Shown piece after piece: positions 50,867 through 59,636 of a stretch of DNA of 64,000 nucleotides. Both the position numbers and the translations under genes were made by a program. The notes under the pieces are model-generated. The model was given only the letters and a program-made list of their open reading frames with translations, was not told where the DNA came from and searched no databases. Each line of letters starts with the position of its first letter. Position 1 is the stretch's first letter. The DNA comes from JACVRW01 sp963850205 (GTDB taxonomy: Bacteria > Actinomycetota > Thermoleophilia > Solirubrobacterales > Thermoleophilaceae), in assembly GCA_963850205.1 (NCBI GenBank), contig CAWKKJ010000019.1, positions 45,966 to 109,965 on the forward strand. Direction: 5' to 3'.

Positions 50867-52135
50867 GTGCTGCGCACGTTCCTGAACGCGTTCCGGGTCG
50901 CCGATATCCGGAAGAAGCTGGCCTTCACCGCGGGCATGCTGGCGCTCTACCGGATCGGGGCCTACATCCCCGCCCCGGGCATCAACGTCGACGCGGTCGA
51001 GCAGATCGCCGACAACTTCACAGGGTCGAACGTCCTCGGCTTCCTCAACCTCTTCTCCGGCGGCTCCCTGCAGCGCTTCGCGATCTTCGCGCTCGGGATC
51101 ATGCCCTACATCACGGCCTCGATCATGCTGCAGCTGCTCACGGTCGTGGTGCCGGCGCTCGACAAGCTCAGGAAAGAGGGCGAGGTCGGCCAGCAGAAGA
51201 TCACGCAGTACACCCGCTACCTGACCGTGGGCCTCGCCTTCGGCCAGTCGGTCGGCTACGTGTTCCTCTTCAGGACCTTCTCCAGCGGCAACCTGGAGGT
51301 GGTCGACGACTTCACGTTCGGTCGCGTCTTCACGATCGTCATGACGCTCACCGCCGGCTGCGTGCTGCTGATGTGGCTGGGCGAGCTGATCACCCAGCGC
51401 GGCATCGGCAACGGGATCTCGCTGATGATCTTCGCCTCGATCGCCGCGGGCCTTCCCAACGGCATCCAGTCCTGGTGGAACAACCCGGACCAGGTGTTCA
51501 AGGTGATGATGCCCTTCCTGGCCCTGGCCATCATCGCCGCCATCGTCTTCATGCAGGAGGGCCAGCGCCGGATCCCCGTGCAGTACGCCAAACGGGTGGT
51601 GGGCCGGCGAATGGCCGGCGGCGGGTCGACCTACCTGCCGCTGCGCGTGAACATGGCCGGTGTGATCCCGGTGATCTTCGCGGCGTCCCTGATGGCCTTC
51701 CCGCCGACGGTGGGCGAGCTCTCACAGGCGAGCTGGGCCCAGGACTTCTCCACCTTCTTCAACCCCAACGACGCGCCCTATCTGATCGGCGAGTCGCTTC
51801 TGATCATCGTGTTCACGTACTTCTACACGGCGGTCACGTTCAACCCGGTGGAGCAGGCGGACAACCTCAAGAAATACGGCGGCTTCATCCCGGGGGTGAG
51901 GCCTGGAAGACCCACGGCCGAATACCTCGACCGCATCCTCGCGCGGTTGACCTTCCCGGGCGCCCTCTACCTGGCGGCCGTGGCGGCCCTGCCGACGATC
52001 CTCATCAACCAGACGAGCGCCAACTTCTTCTTCGGCGGCACGTCGATCCTGATCGTGGTGGGCGTGGCCCTGGACACGATGAAGCAGCTCGAAGCGCAGC
52101 TGATGATGCGCAACTACGAGGGCTTCCTCAAGTAG
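50867..52135 (+). CDS. secY: Preprotein translocase subunit SecY
   Basis: An intact 422-residue SecY starts from GTG 50867 (VLRTFLNAFRVADIRKKLAF). It has ten predicted helices, the plug region FSGGSLQRFAIFALGIMPYI, the cytosolic loop RRIPVQYAKRVVGRRMAGGG, and the C-terminal GFIPGVRPGRPTAEYLDRIL. It forms the protein-conducting channel with SecE (15258-15874). It is co-located with rplO as in most bacteria. Confidence 0.97.
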   Translation: MLRTFLNAFRVADIRKKLAFTAGMLALYRIGAYIPAPGINVDAVEQIADNFTGSNVLGFLNLFSGGSLQRFAIFALGIMPYITASIMLQLLTVVVPALDKLRKEGEVGQQKITQYTRYLTVGLAFGQSVGYVFLFRTFSSGNLEVVDDFTFGRVFTIVMTLTAGCVLLMWLGELITQRGIGNGISLMIFASIAAGLPNGIQSWWNNPDQVFKVMMPFLALAIIAAIVFMQEGQRRIPVQYAKRVVGRRMAGGGSTYLPLRVNMAGVIPVIFAASLMAFPPTVGELSQASWAQDFSTFFNPNDAPYLIGESLLIIVFTYFYTAVTFNPVEQADNLKKYGGFIPGVRPGRPTAEYLDRILARLTFPGALYLAAVAALPTILINQTSANFFFGGTSILIVVGVALDTMKQLEAQLMMRNYEGFLK

Positions 52136-52137
52136 CG

Positions 52138-52686
52138 GGAGTCCAGTACCTCGCTCTGCTGCGCGGCATCAACGTCGGCGGCAAGAACCTCGTGCGGATG
52201 GCCGAGCTTCGCGCGGCCTTCGAGGCGATGGGGCTCGCGGACGTCGCCACCCACATCCAGAGCGGCAACGTGCTCTTCGGCGCTCCGAGGCAGAGGCGCG
52301 AGGAGCTCGCCGAGCGCCTCGAGTCGGAGCTGAGCCGGCGCTTTCGCCTGGAGCTGAAGGTCGTCCTCCTCACCCACAGGCAGCTGACCGGTGTGGTGGA
52401 GAAGGCTCCGCCCGGGTTCGGCGCAGACTCCCATAGGTGCGACGTGATCTTCCTGCGCCGGCCGCTGACGGCAAAGCGGGCGATTGCCGCGGCCGAGACC
52501 AGAGAGGGCATCGACCGCGCTTGGACCGGGCCCGGGGTCCTCTATTACTCGCGACTCGCCGCAAGGGCCTCCGGCAGCCGGCTGTCCCGGCTCGTGATGC
52601 GGCCGGAGTACCAGAGCATGACCATCCGCAGCTGGAGCACGACGACGAAGGTCCTCGCGCTGATGGACGCGAAGGGCGTGGACTGA
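52138..52686 (+). CDS. DUF1697-family protein
   Basis: The frame shows the DUF1697 opening YLALLRGINVGGKNLVRMAE and THIQSGNVLFGAPRQRREEL. Next comes DVIFLRRPLTAKRAIAAAET, and it ends LALMDAKGVD, about 182 residues. The biochemical role of this family is not established. The first codons (GTC CAG TAC CTC) lack a normal start. It may begin at a non-standard codon, or an indel hides the start, just after the secY stop. It interrupts the usual secY-adk neighbourhood. Confidence 0.75.
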   Translation, partial: GVQYLALLRGINVGGKNLVRMAELRAAFEAMGLADVATHIQSGNVLFGAPRQRREELAERLESELSRRFRLELKVVLLTHRQLTGVVEKAPPGFGADSHRCDVIFLRRPLTAKRAIAAAETREGIDRAWTGPGVLYYSRLAARASGSRLSRLVMRPEYQSMTIRSWSTTTKVLALMDAKGVD

Positions 52687-52732
52687 GCGGCCCATCAGCG
52701 GAGCGCGCCTGCTCGATACCCTTTCGCCTCCC

Positions 52733-53407
52733 GTGGCAGAGCTCAACCTCATCCTGATCGGCCCCCCCGGGGCCGGCAAGGGCACCCAGGCGGAACGCCT
52801 GATCGACGACTTCGACCTGCCCTACTACGCCACCGGCAACATCCTCCGGGCGGCGATCGACGGCCAGACCCCGCTCGGACGCGAGGCCAAGGAGTACGTC
52901 GACCGCGGCGAGCTGGTGCCGGACGAGCTGATCTGCCGGGTCATCGACGAGCGCCTCGACTCCGGGGAGGCCGACGACGGCTTCATCCTGGACGGCTTCC
53001 CGCGCACCGTCGGCCAGGCCGAGATGCTCGACCAGACGCTCACCCGGCGGGGCCGCTCGCTCACCGCGGCGCTGCTGGTCGACGCCACCGACGAGGAGGT
53101 GGTCCGCCGGCTGTCGGGCCGCCGCATCTGCGTCAAGAACAACCACGTGTACCACGTGGAGTTCGATCCCCCGAAGAACGAGGGCGTGTGCGACCAGGAC
53201 GGCTCCCGCCTGATCCAGCGCGACGACGACAAGCCGGAGACCATCGAGAAGCGGCTGGCGGTCTACCACGAGCAGACCGAGCCGCTGATCGAGTGGTACG
53301 AGGAGCAAGGCCTGCTGCGTCGCTTCGACGGGACGCGGACCGCCGAGGAAGTACACAGCCACATCCGTGCCACACTGGCCACGCTGGCGCTGGAAGCCGA
53401 AATCTGA
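52733..53407 (+). CDS. adk: Adenylate kinase
   Basis: A 224-residue kinase from GTG 52733 has a P-loop LIGPPGAGKGTQAERL, YATGNILRAAIDGQTPLG, and FILDGFPRTVGQAEML. A long LID carries C133, C153 and D156, but Asn136 where the second zinc Cys is expected. It interconverts AMP, ADP and ATP. The LID therefore may not bind zinc in the standard way. Its TGA overlaps map ATG by one base. Confidence 0.96.
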   Translation: MAELNLILIGPPGAGKGTQAERLIDDFDLPYYATGNILRAAIDGQTPLGREAKEYVDRGELVPDELICRVIDERLDSGEADDGFILDGFPRTVGQAEMLDQTLTRRGRSLTAALLVDATDEEVVRRLSGRRICVKNNHVYHVEFDPPKNEGVCDQDGSRLIQRDDDKPETIEKRLAVYHEQTEPLIEWYEEQGLLRRFDGTRTAEEVHSHIRATLATLALEAEI

Positions 53408-54201
53408 TGATCCTGCGCAAGACACCCGAGGAGCTCGACAAGATGGCCGCCGCGGGCCGGATCCTGGCCCGCTGCCACGAGATCCTGCGTCGCAAGGCGC
53501 GACCCGGGGTCACCACCGCCGAGATCGACGCCACCGCCGAGAAGTTCATCCGCTCCCAGGGCGGCGAGCCCGCCTTCAAGGGCTATCGCGGCTTCCCCGG
53601 CTCCATCTGCGCGTCGCCGAACTCGATGGTGGTGCACGGAATCCCGGGTCCCTACGAGCTACACCGCGGCGACATCCTCTCCATCGACATCGGCGTGATC
53701 CTGGACGGCTGGGTGGCTGACGCGGCGATCACCCACCCCATCGGCAACGTCACGCCGATCGCCAAGCGGCTGCTGGCCAGCACCCGGGCGGCCCTCTTCG
53801 ACGCAGTGGACCAGTGCGTCCCCGGCAACCGGCTCGGCGACGTCTCGCACGCGGTGGAGACCCGGGTCGAAGCGGACGGCTTCGCCGTCATCCGCTCGCT
53901 GGTGGGCCACGGGATCGGACGCGACATGCACGAGGACCCCCAGATCCCCAACTTCGGCGAGCCCGGCACCGGCCCAGAGCTGGAGGAGGGGATGGTGCTG
54001 GCGATCGAGCCGATGGTGAACGTGGGCACCCACCACGTGCACATGGGCAACGACAACTGGGCGGTGTACTCCCAGGACGGCTCGCTGGCCGCCCATTTCG
54101 AGCACACCGTGGCGATCACCGCCGACGGCCCGCGCATCCTCACCCCGTGGCACGAGATCGTCGGCCGTCAGGCCGATGCGGCGGCCGGCGTCGCCGGCTG
54201 A
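53407..54201 (+). CDS. map: Methionine aminopeptidase type I
   Basis: The 264-residue enzyme has a full set of metal ligands: SIDIGVILDGWVADAAITHP (two Asp), GHGIGRDMHEDPQIPNFGEP (His), LAIEPMVNVG (Glu) and HFEHTVAITADGPRILT (Glu). It removes the initiator Met from new proteins. ATG 53407 (MILRKTPEELDKMAAAGRIL) overlaps the adk stop, so the two are coupled. Confidence 0.97.
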   Translation: MILRKTPEELDKMAAAGRILARCHEILRRKARPGVTTAEIDATAEKFIRSQGGEPAFKGYRGFPGSICASPNSMVVHGIPGPYELHRGDILSIDIGVILDGWVADAAITHPIGNVTPIAKRLLASTRAALFDAVDQCVPGNRLGDVSHAVETRVEADGFAVIRSLVGHGIGRDMHEDPQIPNFGEPGTGPELEEGMVLAIEPMVNVGTHHVHMGNDNWAVYSQDGSLAAHFEHTVAITADGPRILTPWHEIVGRQADAAAGVAG

Positions 54202-54305
54202 GCGGGCCCGGCCAAACCGGCCAGGCTGCTACTCTTATCGGTCGGCGTGGAGCCGTCTCCTGGGCTCTGCGCTGGTCCTCGTTTCGATACGGTCCGAACG
54301 GAGCT

Positions 54306-54419
54306 ATGAAGGTCCGCGCGTCAGTCAAGCCCATGTGCGAGAAGTGCAAGATCATCCGCCGTGGCGGTGCGGTCCTCGTGATCTGTTCGAACCCGCGGCA
54401 CAAGCAGCGGCAGGGTTAA
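54306..54419 (+). CDS. rpmJ: 50S ribosomal protein L36
   Basis: The 37-residue protein MKVRASVKPMCEKCKIIRRG continues to ICSNPRHKQRQG. Zinc ligands C11, C14, C27 and H32 are present. The preceding 104-base gap after map is too short for infA, which normally sits here. rpsM follows after three bases. Confidence 0.96.
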   Translation: MKVRASVKPMCEKCKIIRRGGAVLVICSNPRHKQRQG

Positions 54420-54422
54420 TAG

Positions 54423-54809
54423 ATGGCACGCATCGCAGGCATCAACATCCCCCTCAACAAGCGCACCGAGATCGGCCTCACGTACATCTACGGGGTCGGT
54501 CGCTCGACGTCCAACCAGGTGCTGGTTGAGGCCGGGGTCGACCCGAACACCTACGTGAAGGACCTGACCGAGGACGAGGTGCGCAAGCTGCGCGACAAGG
54601 TCGACGACCTGCTCGTGGAGGGCGACCTGCGCCGGGAGCGCTCGCAGAACGTCAAGCGCCTGATGGAGATCGGCTCCTACAAGGGGCTGCGTCACCGTCG
54701 TGGCCTGCCCGCGAACGGCCAACGGACCAAGACCAACGCGCGCGCCCGCAAGGGGCCGAAGCGCGGGTCGGCCATGGGCGGCGGCAAGAAGAAGATCAGG
54801 AAGCACTGA
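54423..54809 (+). CDS. rpsM: 30S ribosomal protein S13
   Basis: An intact 128-residue S13 (MARIAGINIPLNKRTEIGLT) has the helix-hairpin-helix-like core YIYGVGRSTSNQVLVEAGVD, SYKGLRHRRGLPANGQRTKT, and a basic tail that reaches toward A- and P-site tRNA. Starts the alpha block with rpsK, rpsD, rpoA and rplQ. Confidence 0.97.
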   Translation: MARIAGINIPLNKRTEIGLTYIYGVGRSTSNQVLVEAGVDPNTYVKDLTEDEVRKLRDKVDDLLVEGDLRRERSQNVKRLMEIGSYKGLRHRRGLPANGQRTKTNARARKGPKRGSAMGGGKKKIRKH

Positions 54810-54822
54810 GGTGACGAGCTAG

Positions 54823-55215
54823 ATGCCGCAACCGCGCAGGCCGCGCGGGCGCCGCCGCGCCCGCAAGAACGTGCCCTTCGGCCAGGCGCACATCAAGACG
54901 AGCTTCAACAACACGATCGTTGCGCTGAGCGACAAGGACGGCAACGTGATCGCGTGGGAGTCCGCCGGTGGCGCCGGCTTCAAGGGCTCGCGCAAGTCCA
55001 CGCCGTTCGCCGCCCAGGTCACCGCCGACGCGGCTGCCCGCAAGGGCATGGAGCACGGGCTGCAGAAGGTCGAGGTCTACGTCAAGGGCCCCGGCTCCGG
55101 TCGGGAGACCGCGATCCGGTCGCTCCAGGCCGCCGGGCTCGAGATCACCGGGATCAAGGACGTGACGCCCCAGGCGCACAACGGCTGTCGTCCGCGCAAG
55201 CGGCGGAGGGTCTGA
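54823..55215 (+). CDS. rpsK: 30S ribosomal protein S11
   Basis: An intact 130-residue S11 contains GQAHIKTSFNNTIVALSDKD, AAGGA-like SAGGAGFKGSRKSTPFAAQV, GMEHGLQKVEVYVKGPGSGR and DVTPQAHNGCRPRKRRRV. It forms part of the platform near the Shine-Dalgarno helix. Confidence 0.97.
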   Translation: MPQPRRPRGRRRARKNVPFGQAHIKTSFNNTIVALSDKDGNVIAWESAGGAGFKGSRKSTPFAAQVTADAAARKGMEHGLQKVEVYVKGPGSGRETAIRSLQAAGLEITGIKDVTPQAHNGCRPRKRRRV

Positions 55216-55217
55216 GC

Positions 55218-55838
55218 ATGGCCCGCGACACAGGCGCCCAGTGCAAGCAGTGCCGCCGCGAGGGCACGAAGCTCTTCCTCAAGGGCGAGCGCTGCCTTAC
55301 CGACAAGTGCGCGGTCGAGCGGCGCAACTACCCGCCGGGAGACCATGGCCGCGGACGCTCCCGTCAGTCGGAGTACCGCCTGCAGCTGCGCGAGAAGCAG
55401 AAGGCGCGGCGCTACTACGGCGTGCTGGAGAAGCAGTTCCGCAACTACTACGCGAAGGCCAGCAGCCAGTCGGGAGTGACCGGCGAGAACCTGCTCCGCC
55501 TGCTCGAGTCGCGTTTCGACAACGTGCTCGTCAGGCTCGGGTTCGCCGCCTCCCGGCGTCAGGCCCGGCAGATGATCGACCACGGTCACTGGCTGATCAA
55601 CGGCAAGCGCGTGAACATTCCCTCGTACCAGCTGCGCTCCGACGACGTGATCACCCTGAGGCCGTCGGCGCCGGTCGAGCCCGTGATCAGAGATGCCACC
55701 GAGCTCACCTCAGTCGTGCCGGCATGGCTCCAGGCCGACCACGACGGTCTCACGGCGAAGGTGCTCCGCCTGCCCGAGCGGACGGAGATCACCACGCCGG
55801 TCCAGGAGCAGCTGATCGTCGAGCTTTACTCGAAGTAG
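55218..55838 (+). CDS. rpsD: 30S ribosomal protein S4, zinc-binding type
   Basis: A 206-residue S4 from ATG 55218 has zinc ligands C9, C12, C26 and C31. It contains REKQKARRYYGVLEKQFRNY and the S4 RNA-binding motif RLESRFDNVLVRLGFAASRR. It ends ITTPVQEQLIVELYSK. It is an early assembly protein and, in E. coli, represses the alpha operon. Confidence 0.97.
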   Translation: MARDTGAQCKQCRREGTKLFLKGERCLTDKCAVERRNYPPGDHGRGRSRQSEYRLQLREKQKARRYYGVLEKQFRNYYAKASSQSGVTGENLLRLLESRFDNVLVRLGFAASRRQARQMIDHGHWLINGKRVNIPSYQLRSDDVITLRPSAPVEPVIRDATELTSVVPAWLQADHDGLTAKVLRLPERTEITTPVQEQLIVELYSK

Positions 55839-55902
55839 TGAACGCGAACGCGCCGGCCGCCCAGCGGGGGCGGTGCGCGTCCAACAGCCGAAGGAAGCAC
55901 CC

Positions 55903-56877
55903 ATGATCGAGTTTCAGACACCGCAGATATCGACCGAGAACGTCGAGGACAACCGCGGGACGTTCACCATCGAGCCGCTGGACCGCGGCTTCGGTTACAC
56001 GTTCGGCAACTCGCTTCGCCGGGTCCTGCTCTCGTCGCTCGCCGGCGCGGCCGTGACGAGTGTCCGGATCGAGGGCGTGGCCCACGAGTTCTCCACGATC
56101 AACGGCGTGAAGGAGGACGTGACGGACATCGTCCTCAACCTCAAGGAGGTCGTCTGCCGCATGCATTCCGATGCGGCCGAGATCGAGGCGCCGCTCGTGG
56201 TCACCGGCCCTGGCGACATCAGCGCGGGCGACATCGACCTGCCCTCGGGCGTCGAGATCCTCAACCCCGAGGCGAAGGTGGCGACCCTCGAGCGCAAGAC
56301 CAAGCTCGAGATGTACCTCACGATCGGTCACGGCCGGGGCTACTCGCCGGCCGAGGACAACAAGACGCCGGACCAGCCGATCGGAGTGATCCCGATCGAC
56401 TCGATCTTCTCGCCCGTGAAGCGGGTGGCCTACTCCGTGGACGCCGCCCGCGTGGGCCAGAAGACCGACTACGACAAGCTCACGATCGACATCGAGACCG
56501 ACGGGTCGCTCGACCCGCAGGCCGCCCTGCGCGAGGCCGCCGAGATCCTGATCAAGTACCTGGCGATCTTCACCGACGCCGATCGGGTCGAGGCGCTCCG
56601 CGACCAGGGGGCCGCGCTGGTGGCGGGCGACGTCGGCCTGGGCGGCGACGGCGTGGGCGCGCCGGGCGCCGGCGGGATGGACGACATCCTGATCGAGGAG
56701 CTGGAGCTGGGCGTGCGCTCCTACAACTGCCTCAAGCGGGCCGGCATCCAGACGGTCGGCGACCTGGTGCAGAAGTCGGAGTCCGAGCTGGCCGCGATCC
56801 CGAACTTCGGTCGCAAGTCGATCGAAGAGGTCAAGGAGACCCTCGACGCCCGTGGGCTGGGCCTGCGCGTGGGCTGA
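55903..56877 (+). CDS. rpoA: DNA-directed RNA polymerase subunit alpha
   Basis: A 324-residue subunit from ATG 55903 (MIEFQTPQISTENVEDNRGT). The N-terminal dimerisation domain has FGYTFGNSLRRVLLSSLAGA and LDPQAALREAAEILIKYLAI. After a Gly-rich linker the C-terminal promoter-binding domain reads LELGVRSYNCLKRAGIQTVG and IPNFGRKSIEEVKETLDARG. It assembles beta and beta'. rplQ follows after 10 bases. Confidence 0.97.
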   Translation: MIEFQTPQISTENVEDNRGTFTIEPLDRGFGYTFGNSLRRVLLSSLAGAAVTSVRIEGVAHEFSTINGVKEDVTDIVLNLKEVVCRMHSDAAEIEAPLVVTGPGDISAGDIDLPSGVEILNPEAKVATLERKTKLEMYLTIGHGRGYSPAEDNKTPDQPIGVIPIDSIFSPVKRVAYSVDAARVGQKTDYDKLTIDIETDGSLDPQAALREAAEILIKYLAIFTDADRVEALRDQGAALVAGDVGLGGDGVGAPGAGGMDDILIEELELGVRSYNCLKRAGIQTVGDLVQKSESELAAIPNFGRKSIEEVKETLDARGLGLRVG

Positions 56878-56887
56878 GGCCGGGGTC

Positions 56888-57241
56888 GTGCGTCACCGCA
56901 AGCAGAGAGGCAAGCTGTCCCGTGATCCGGCGCACCGCAAGGCGCTGTTCATGAACCTCTGCCGTGAGGTGATCGACCACGAGCGGATCCAGACCACCGA
57001 GGCCAAGGCCAAGGCGGTCAAGCCGGAGCTGGAGCGGCTGATCACGCTGGCCAAGCGGGGCGATCTGCATGCTCGCCGTCAGGCGATGGCCCGGCTGGGT
57101 CAGGACAAGTTCGTGGTCTACAAGCTGTTCGACGAGATCGCGCCGCGGTATGCGGATCGTGAGGGTGGCTATTCGCGGATCCTGAAGCTGGGGCCGCGCA
57201 AGTCGGACTCGACCGAGATGGTGTTTCTCGAGCTGGTCTGA
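56888..57241 (+). CDS. rplQ: 50S ribosomal protein L17
   Basis: A 117-residue L17 from GTG 56888 (VRHRKQRGKLSRDPAHRKAL) contains FMNLCREVIDHERIQTTEAK and AKAVKPELERLITLAKRGD. It ends STEMVFLELV. It closes the ribosomal cluster. truA, which often follows, is absent and an IS element begins about 220 bases downstream. Confidence 0.96.
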   Translation: MRHRKQRGKLSRDPAHRKALFMNLCREVIDHERIQTTEAKAKAVKPELERLITLAKRGDLHARRQAMARLGQDKFVVYKLFDEIAPRYADREGGYSRILKLGPRKSDSTEMVFLELV

Positions 57242-57462
57242 GGTTTTCGGGTCCCGGCGTTGGTGGTGGCGGGGCCGCCGTCATCGCCTGTCCGCCGACC
57301 TGCTCGCTCGCTGCGCTCGGCTCGTTTCGCTCGCCTGCTTCGCGGCTCGCTCGGACACGGTCTGCGGCCAGGGATGCCGGCGGCCCCGGGCGGGACGGGG
57401 CTGGTGGGCGGGCGGGCGAGGCTCCTGCTTGCACGCGAAAGCGGGAGAGTCGGGCGGCCGGG
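57242..57462. other. rplQ downstream spacer, rich in GCTCG repeats
   Basis: No gene is seen. Between 57299 and 57356 the motif GCTCG and near-copies recur many times, able to form several short stems. Possible rplQ terminator or a degenerate repeat element. The last 7 bases (57456-57462, GGCCGGG) are the left copy of the IS flanking duplication. Confidence 0.4.
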
Positions 57463-57509
57463 CGGTGGCGTCCCCCAACCGCTGTAAATAGGCGAAGAGG
57501 CGTCAAGGA

Positions 57510-57564
57510 CACGGCGTAGGTTCCCCAAAGTCCTGCAAGACCAAGAAGGGAGACCTACGCCGTG
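57510..57564 (+). promoter_or_regulatory. Fold-back structure covering the transposase start
   Basis: CACGGCGTAGGT (57510-57521) is perfectly complementary to ACCTACGCCGTG (57553-57564), whose last three bases are the GTG start. The ribosome-binding sequence AAGAAGGGA lies in the loop. In a transcript entering from outside, this stem would hide the start codon, as known for some other IS elements. Confidence 0.6.
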
Positions 57565-58862
57565 AGGAGAACGCTACCGCCGTCGGCGGAGATGGAGGAC
57601 CAGATCGACCGGCTGCTGGCCGTCGGTGTCGGCGAGAGCCCCAGAGAGTGTCGCTGTCTGAGCTGGCGAAGCTCGGGGCGCGGCTGATCATCCAGCGCGC
57701 GGTCGAGGACGAGTTCGACGCCTGGCTCGGCCGGGCTCGCTATGAGCGCCGGCCCGACTACCAGCGCGGGCTGCGCAATTTCGACTCGGGGCTCAGGAAC
57801 GGCTATCGCCCGCGGCGGCTGCAGACCGCGGAGGGCGAGCTCGAGGTGGAGATCCCGCAGGTGCGCGAGGCGGCGGAGCCGTTCGTGTCGGCGCTGTTCC
57901 CGCACGCGACGAAGCTGCTTCGCACCCGGCCGCTGGAGGCGATGGTCGTCGGCGCGTTTGTCCGCGGGCTGTCGATGCGAGACGTGGAGTCGCTTTGCGA
58001 GGAGGCGGGGCTGGGGAAGCTCTCGAAGTCGACCGCCTCGAGGCTCTGCACCGAGCTGCGCGAGCGCTTCGAGGCCTTCGGTCGCCGCGATCTCTACCAG
58101 CTGAGGCTGGTGGCGCTGTTCCTCGATGCGATCTTTCTCAACGTCAGGCCCAAGGGCCCGAAGGAGGGCGTCCTTTGCGCCTGGGGCTTCACCGAGGAGG
58201 GCGAGCGGGTCCTGGTCGGGGTCTGTCTCGGGATGCGCGAGTCGCACGAGGACTGGCTGGGGCTGGCCAGGGACCTGATCGGCCGCGGGCTCGGGGCGCC
58301 GATGCTGATCGTGGGCGACGGCGCCCCGGGCCTGATCAAGGCGGTCGAGCAGTGCTGGCCTGTCTCAGACCGCCAGCACTGCTCCGTTCACCGGGCCCGC
58401 AACCTGTTCGCGAAGCTGCCCGAGGCGGATCGCGAGCGGGTGCGCCGGGCCTACTGGCAGGCGCTCGACGAGGCCACCGACGAGCGCGACGCAAAGGAGC
58501 GGCTCGGGGCCCTGGTCGCAGAGCTCGAGCGCGCCGGCTTCACCTCGGCGGCTCGATGCCTCGGCGATGACCTCGACGCGCTCGTCGTCCACCTGCGCTA
58601 CCCGCTGCGCCATCGCAAGCGCTGGCGCTCGACCAACCTGCTCGAGCGGACGCTGGGCGAAGTGAAGCGAAGGACGAAGGTGATCGGAAGATTCCCGGGC
58701 GAGGAGAGCTGCCTCTCGCTCGTCTGGGCCGTCCTCGACCTCCAGATCAACAACGCCTGCAACGGAGTCAAGCTCTCCCAGATCGACCGCCAGAAGCTCT
58801 ACCGACTCCGCCACCAGCCGGGCGAATCAGACGCCGAACGAGAGGAGGTGGTTGCCGCTTAG
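57562..58862 (+). CDS. IS256-family (Mutator-like) transposase, one frame change near 57640
   Basis: GTG 57562 opens VRRTLPPSAEMEDQIDRLLA. After a shift near 57640 the main frame runs LSELAKLGARLIIQRAVEDE, FDAWLGRARYERRPDYQRGL, VALFLDAIFLNVRP (first catalytic Asp), LIVGDGAPGLIKAVEQCWPV (second Asp), RQHCSVHRARNLFAKLP, and LLERTLGEVKRRTKVIGRFP (catalytic Glu). It ends EREEVVAA. The DDE triad and CxxH-type motif identify the IS256 family. The protein is about 430 residues. Either the shift is an indel error or the protein starts at GTG 57648. Confidence 0.9.
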
Positions 58863-59060
58863 ACTGACCGCAAAGGGAACCGAAGCCGCGGCGAAGTTAC
58901 AGCAGCTTTGGGACGCGACCGGGCCGGGAGCGGGCTCCCGCAGTTCGTCCCCAGCGAGCGCCTGCGGCTCCCTGATGGTCGCGTTCGCATCTCAAACGGA
59001 GGCGGAAGCGCGGGTTGGTGACGCGCGACCCGCGCCGCGGGCGGAAGGCGGCGGCTCGAG

Positions 59061-59636
59061 TCAGCCTGGTGGATCCGCCGGGGGCGGCGCCGGCGGCGAG
59101 CTCGGATAGCGGCCTGCGGCCCCGTCAGCGAATTCGCCGAGCCGGCGGACGAGCTCGCGCAGCTCGCCGATCAGGCGGGCGCGCTCCTCGCTGATTGTCT
59201 GCGCGTCGGCCTCGAGCTCGCGGACGCGCGTCTCGGCGGCCTCGCGAATCTCGCGCGACTCGCGCTGCGCAGCCTCGCGGACTTCGCGGGCCTCTTGGGC
59301 GGCCGCCTCGCGCACTTCCCGCGCCTCATGGGCGGCGTCGTCGCGCAGCTGGCGGGCCTCATGCTCGGACGCGTCGTGCAGCTGCTGCGCCTCCTGCGTC
59401 GCGGCCTGGATCCGGTCGTCGGCCTGGGACCGCGAGCGGCGAGTTATCTCGTCCGCCGTCTCGTGTGCCCGCTCGACGAGGCCTTTTGTCTCCTCCGTGA
59501 CCTGCTCGAGGGCATGCCGGATCGCGGATTCCGGAGCGGCGGTGATCTGGAGCTCCGCGAGCACCTGGTTGACCCGGCTCACGTACTGATCGACCGCTTC
59601 GCGGTCGTAGCCGCGCATCGCCGTCGAGAAGCGCAC
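59061..59636 (-). CDS. DivIVA-like coiled-coil protein
   Basis: The 191-residue frame starts from GTG 59636 with VRFSTAMRGYDREAVDQYVS, the DivIVA N-terminal signature with the GYD turn. A long coiled coil follows, built from repeats such as EAREVREAAAQEAREVREAA and EIREAAETRVRELEADAQ. It ends in a Pro-rich tail. DivIVA proteins sit at curved membranes and organise polar growth and division in actinobacteria. The frame stays open upstream with DAEIAALRE, so the true N-terminus may be longer. It follows the IS element on the opposite strand. Confidence 0.75.
   Translation of the reverse strand: MRFSTAMRGYDREAVDQYVSRVNQVLAELQITAAPESAIRHALEQVTEETKGLVERAHETADEITRRSRSQADDRIQAATQEAQQLHDASEHEARQLRDDAAHEAREVREAAAQEAREVREAAQRESREIREAAETRVRELEADAQTISEERARLIGELRELVRRLGEFADGAAGRYPSSPPAPPPADPPG

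Larger units (their letters stand above)
57463..58921 (+). mobile_element. IS256-family insertion sequence
   Basis: The element is 1459 bp. Its ends are imperfect inverted repeats, CGGTGGCGTCCCCCAACCGC on the left and CGGTCGCGTCCCAAAGCTGC reading in from the right, each followed by TGTAA; 22 of 30 positions match. The sequence GGCCGGG flanks both ends (57456-57462 and 58922-58928), consistent with a 7-bp or longer target duplication. It carries one transposase gene. The target is the space after rplQ. Confidence 0.75.

Noticed and set aside
57299..57356. GCTCG-rich stretch as a CRISPR-like or satellite repeat
   Set aside because: Units are irregular in length and spacing; more likely a degenerate GC-rich terminator region.
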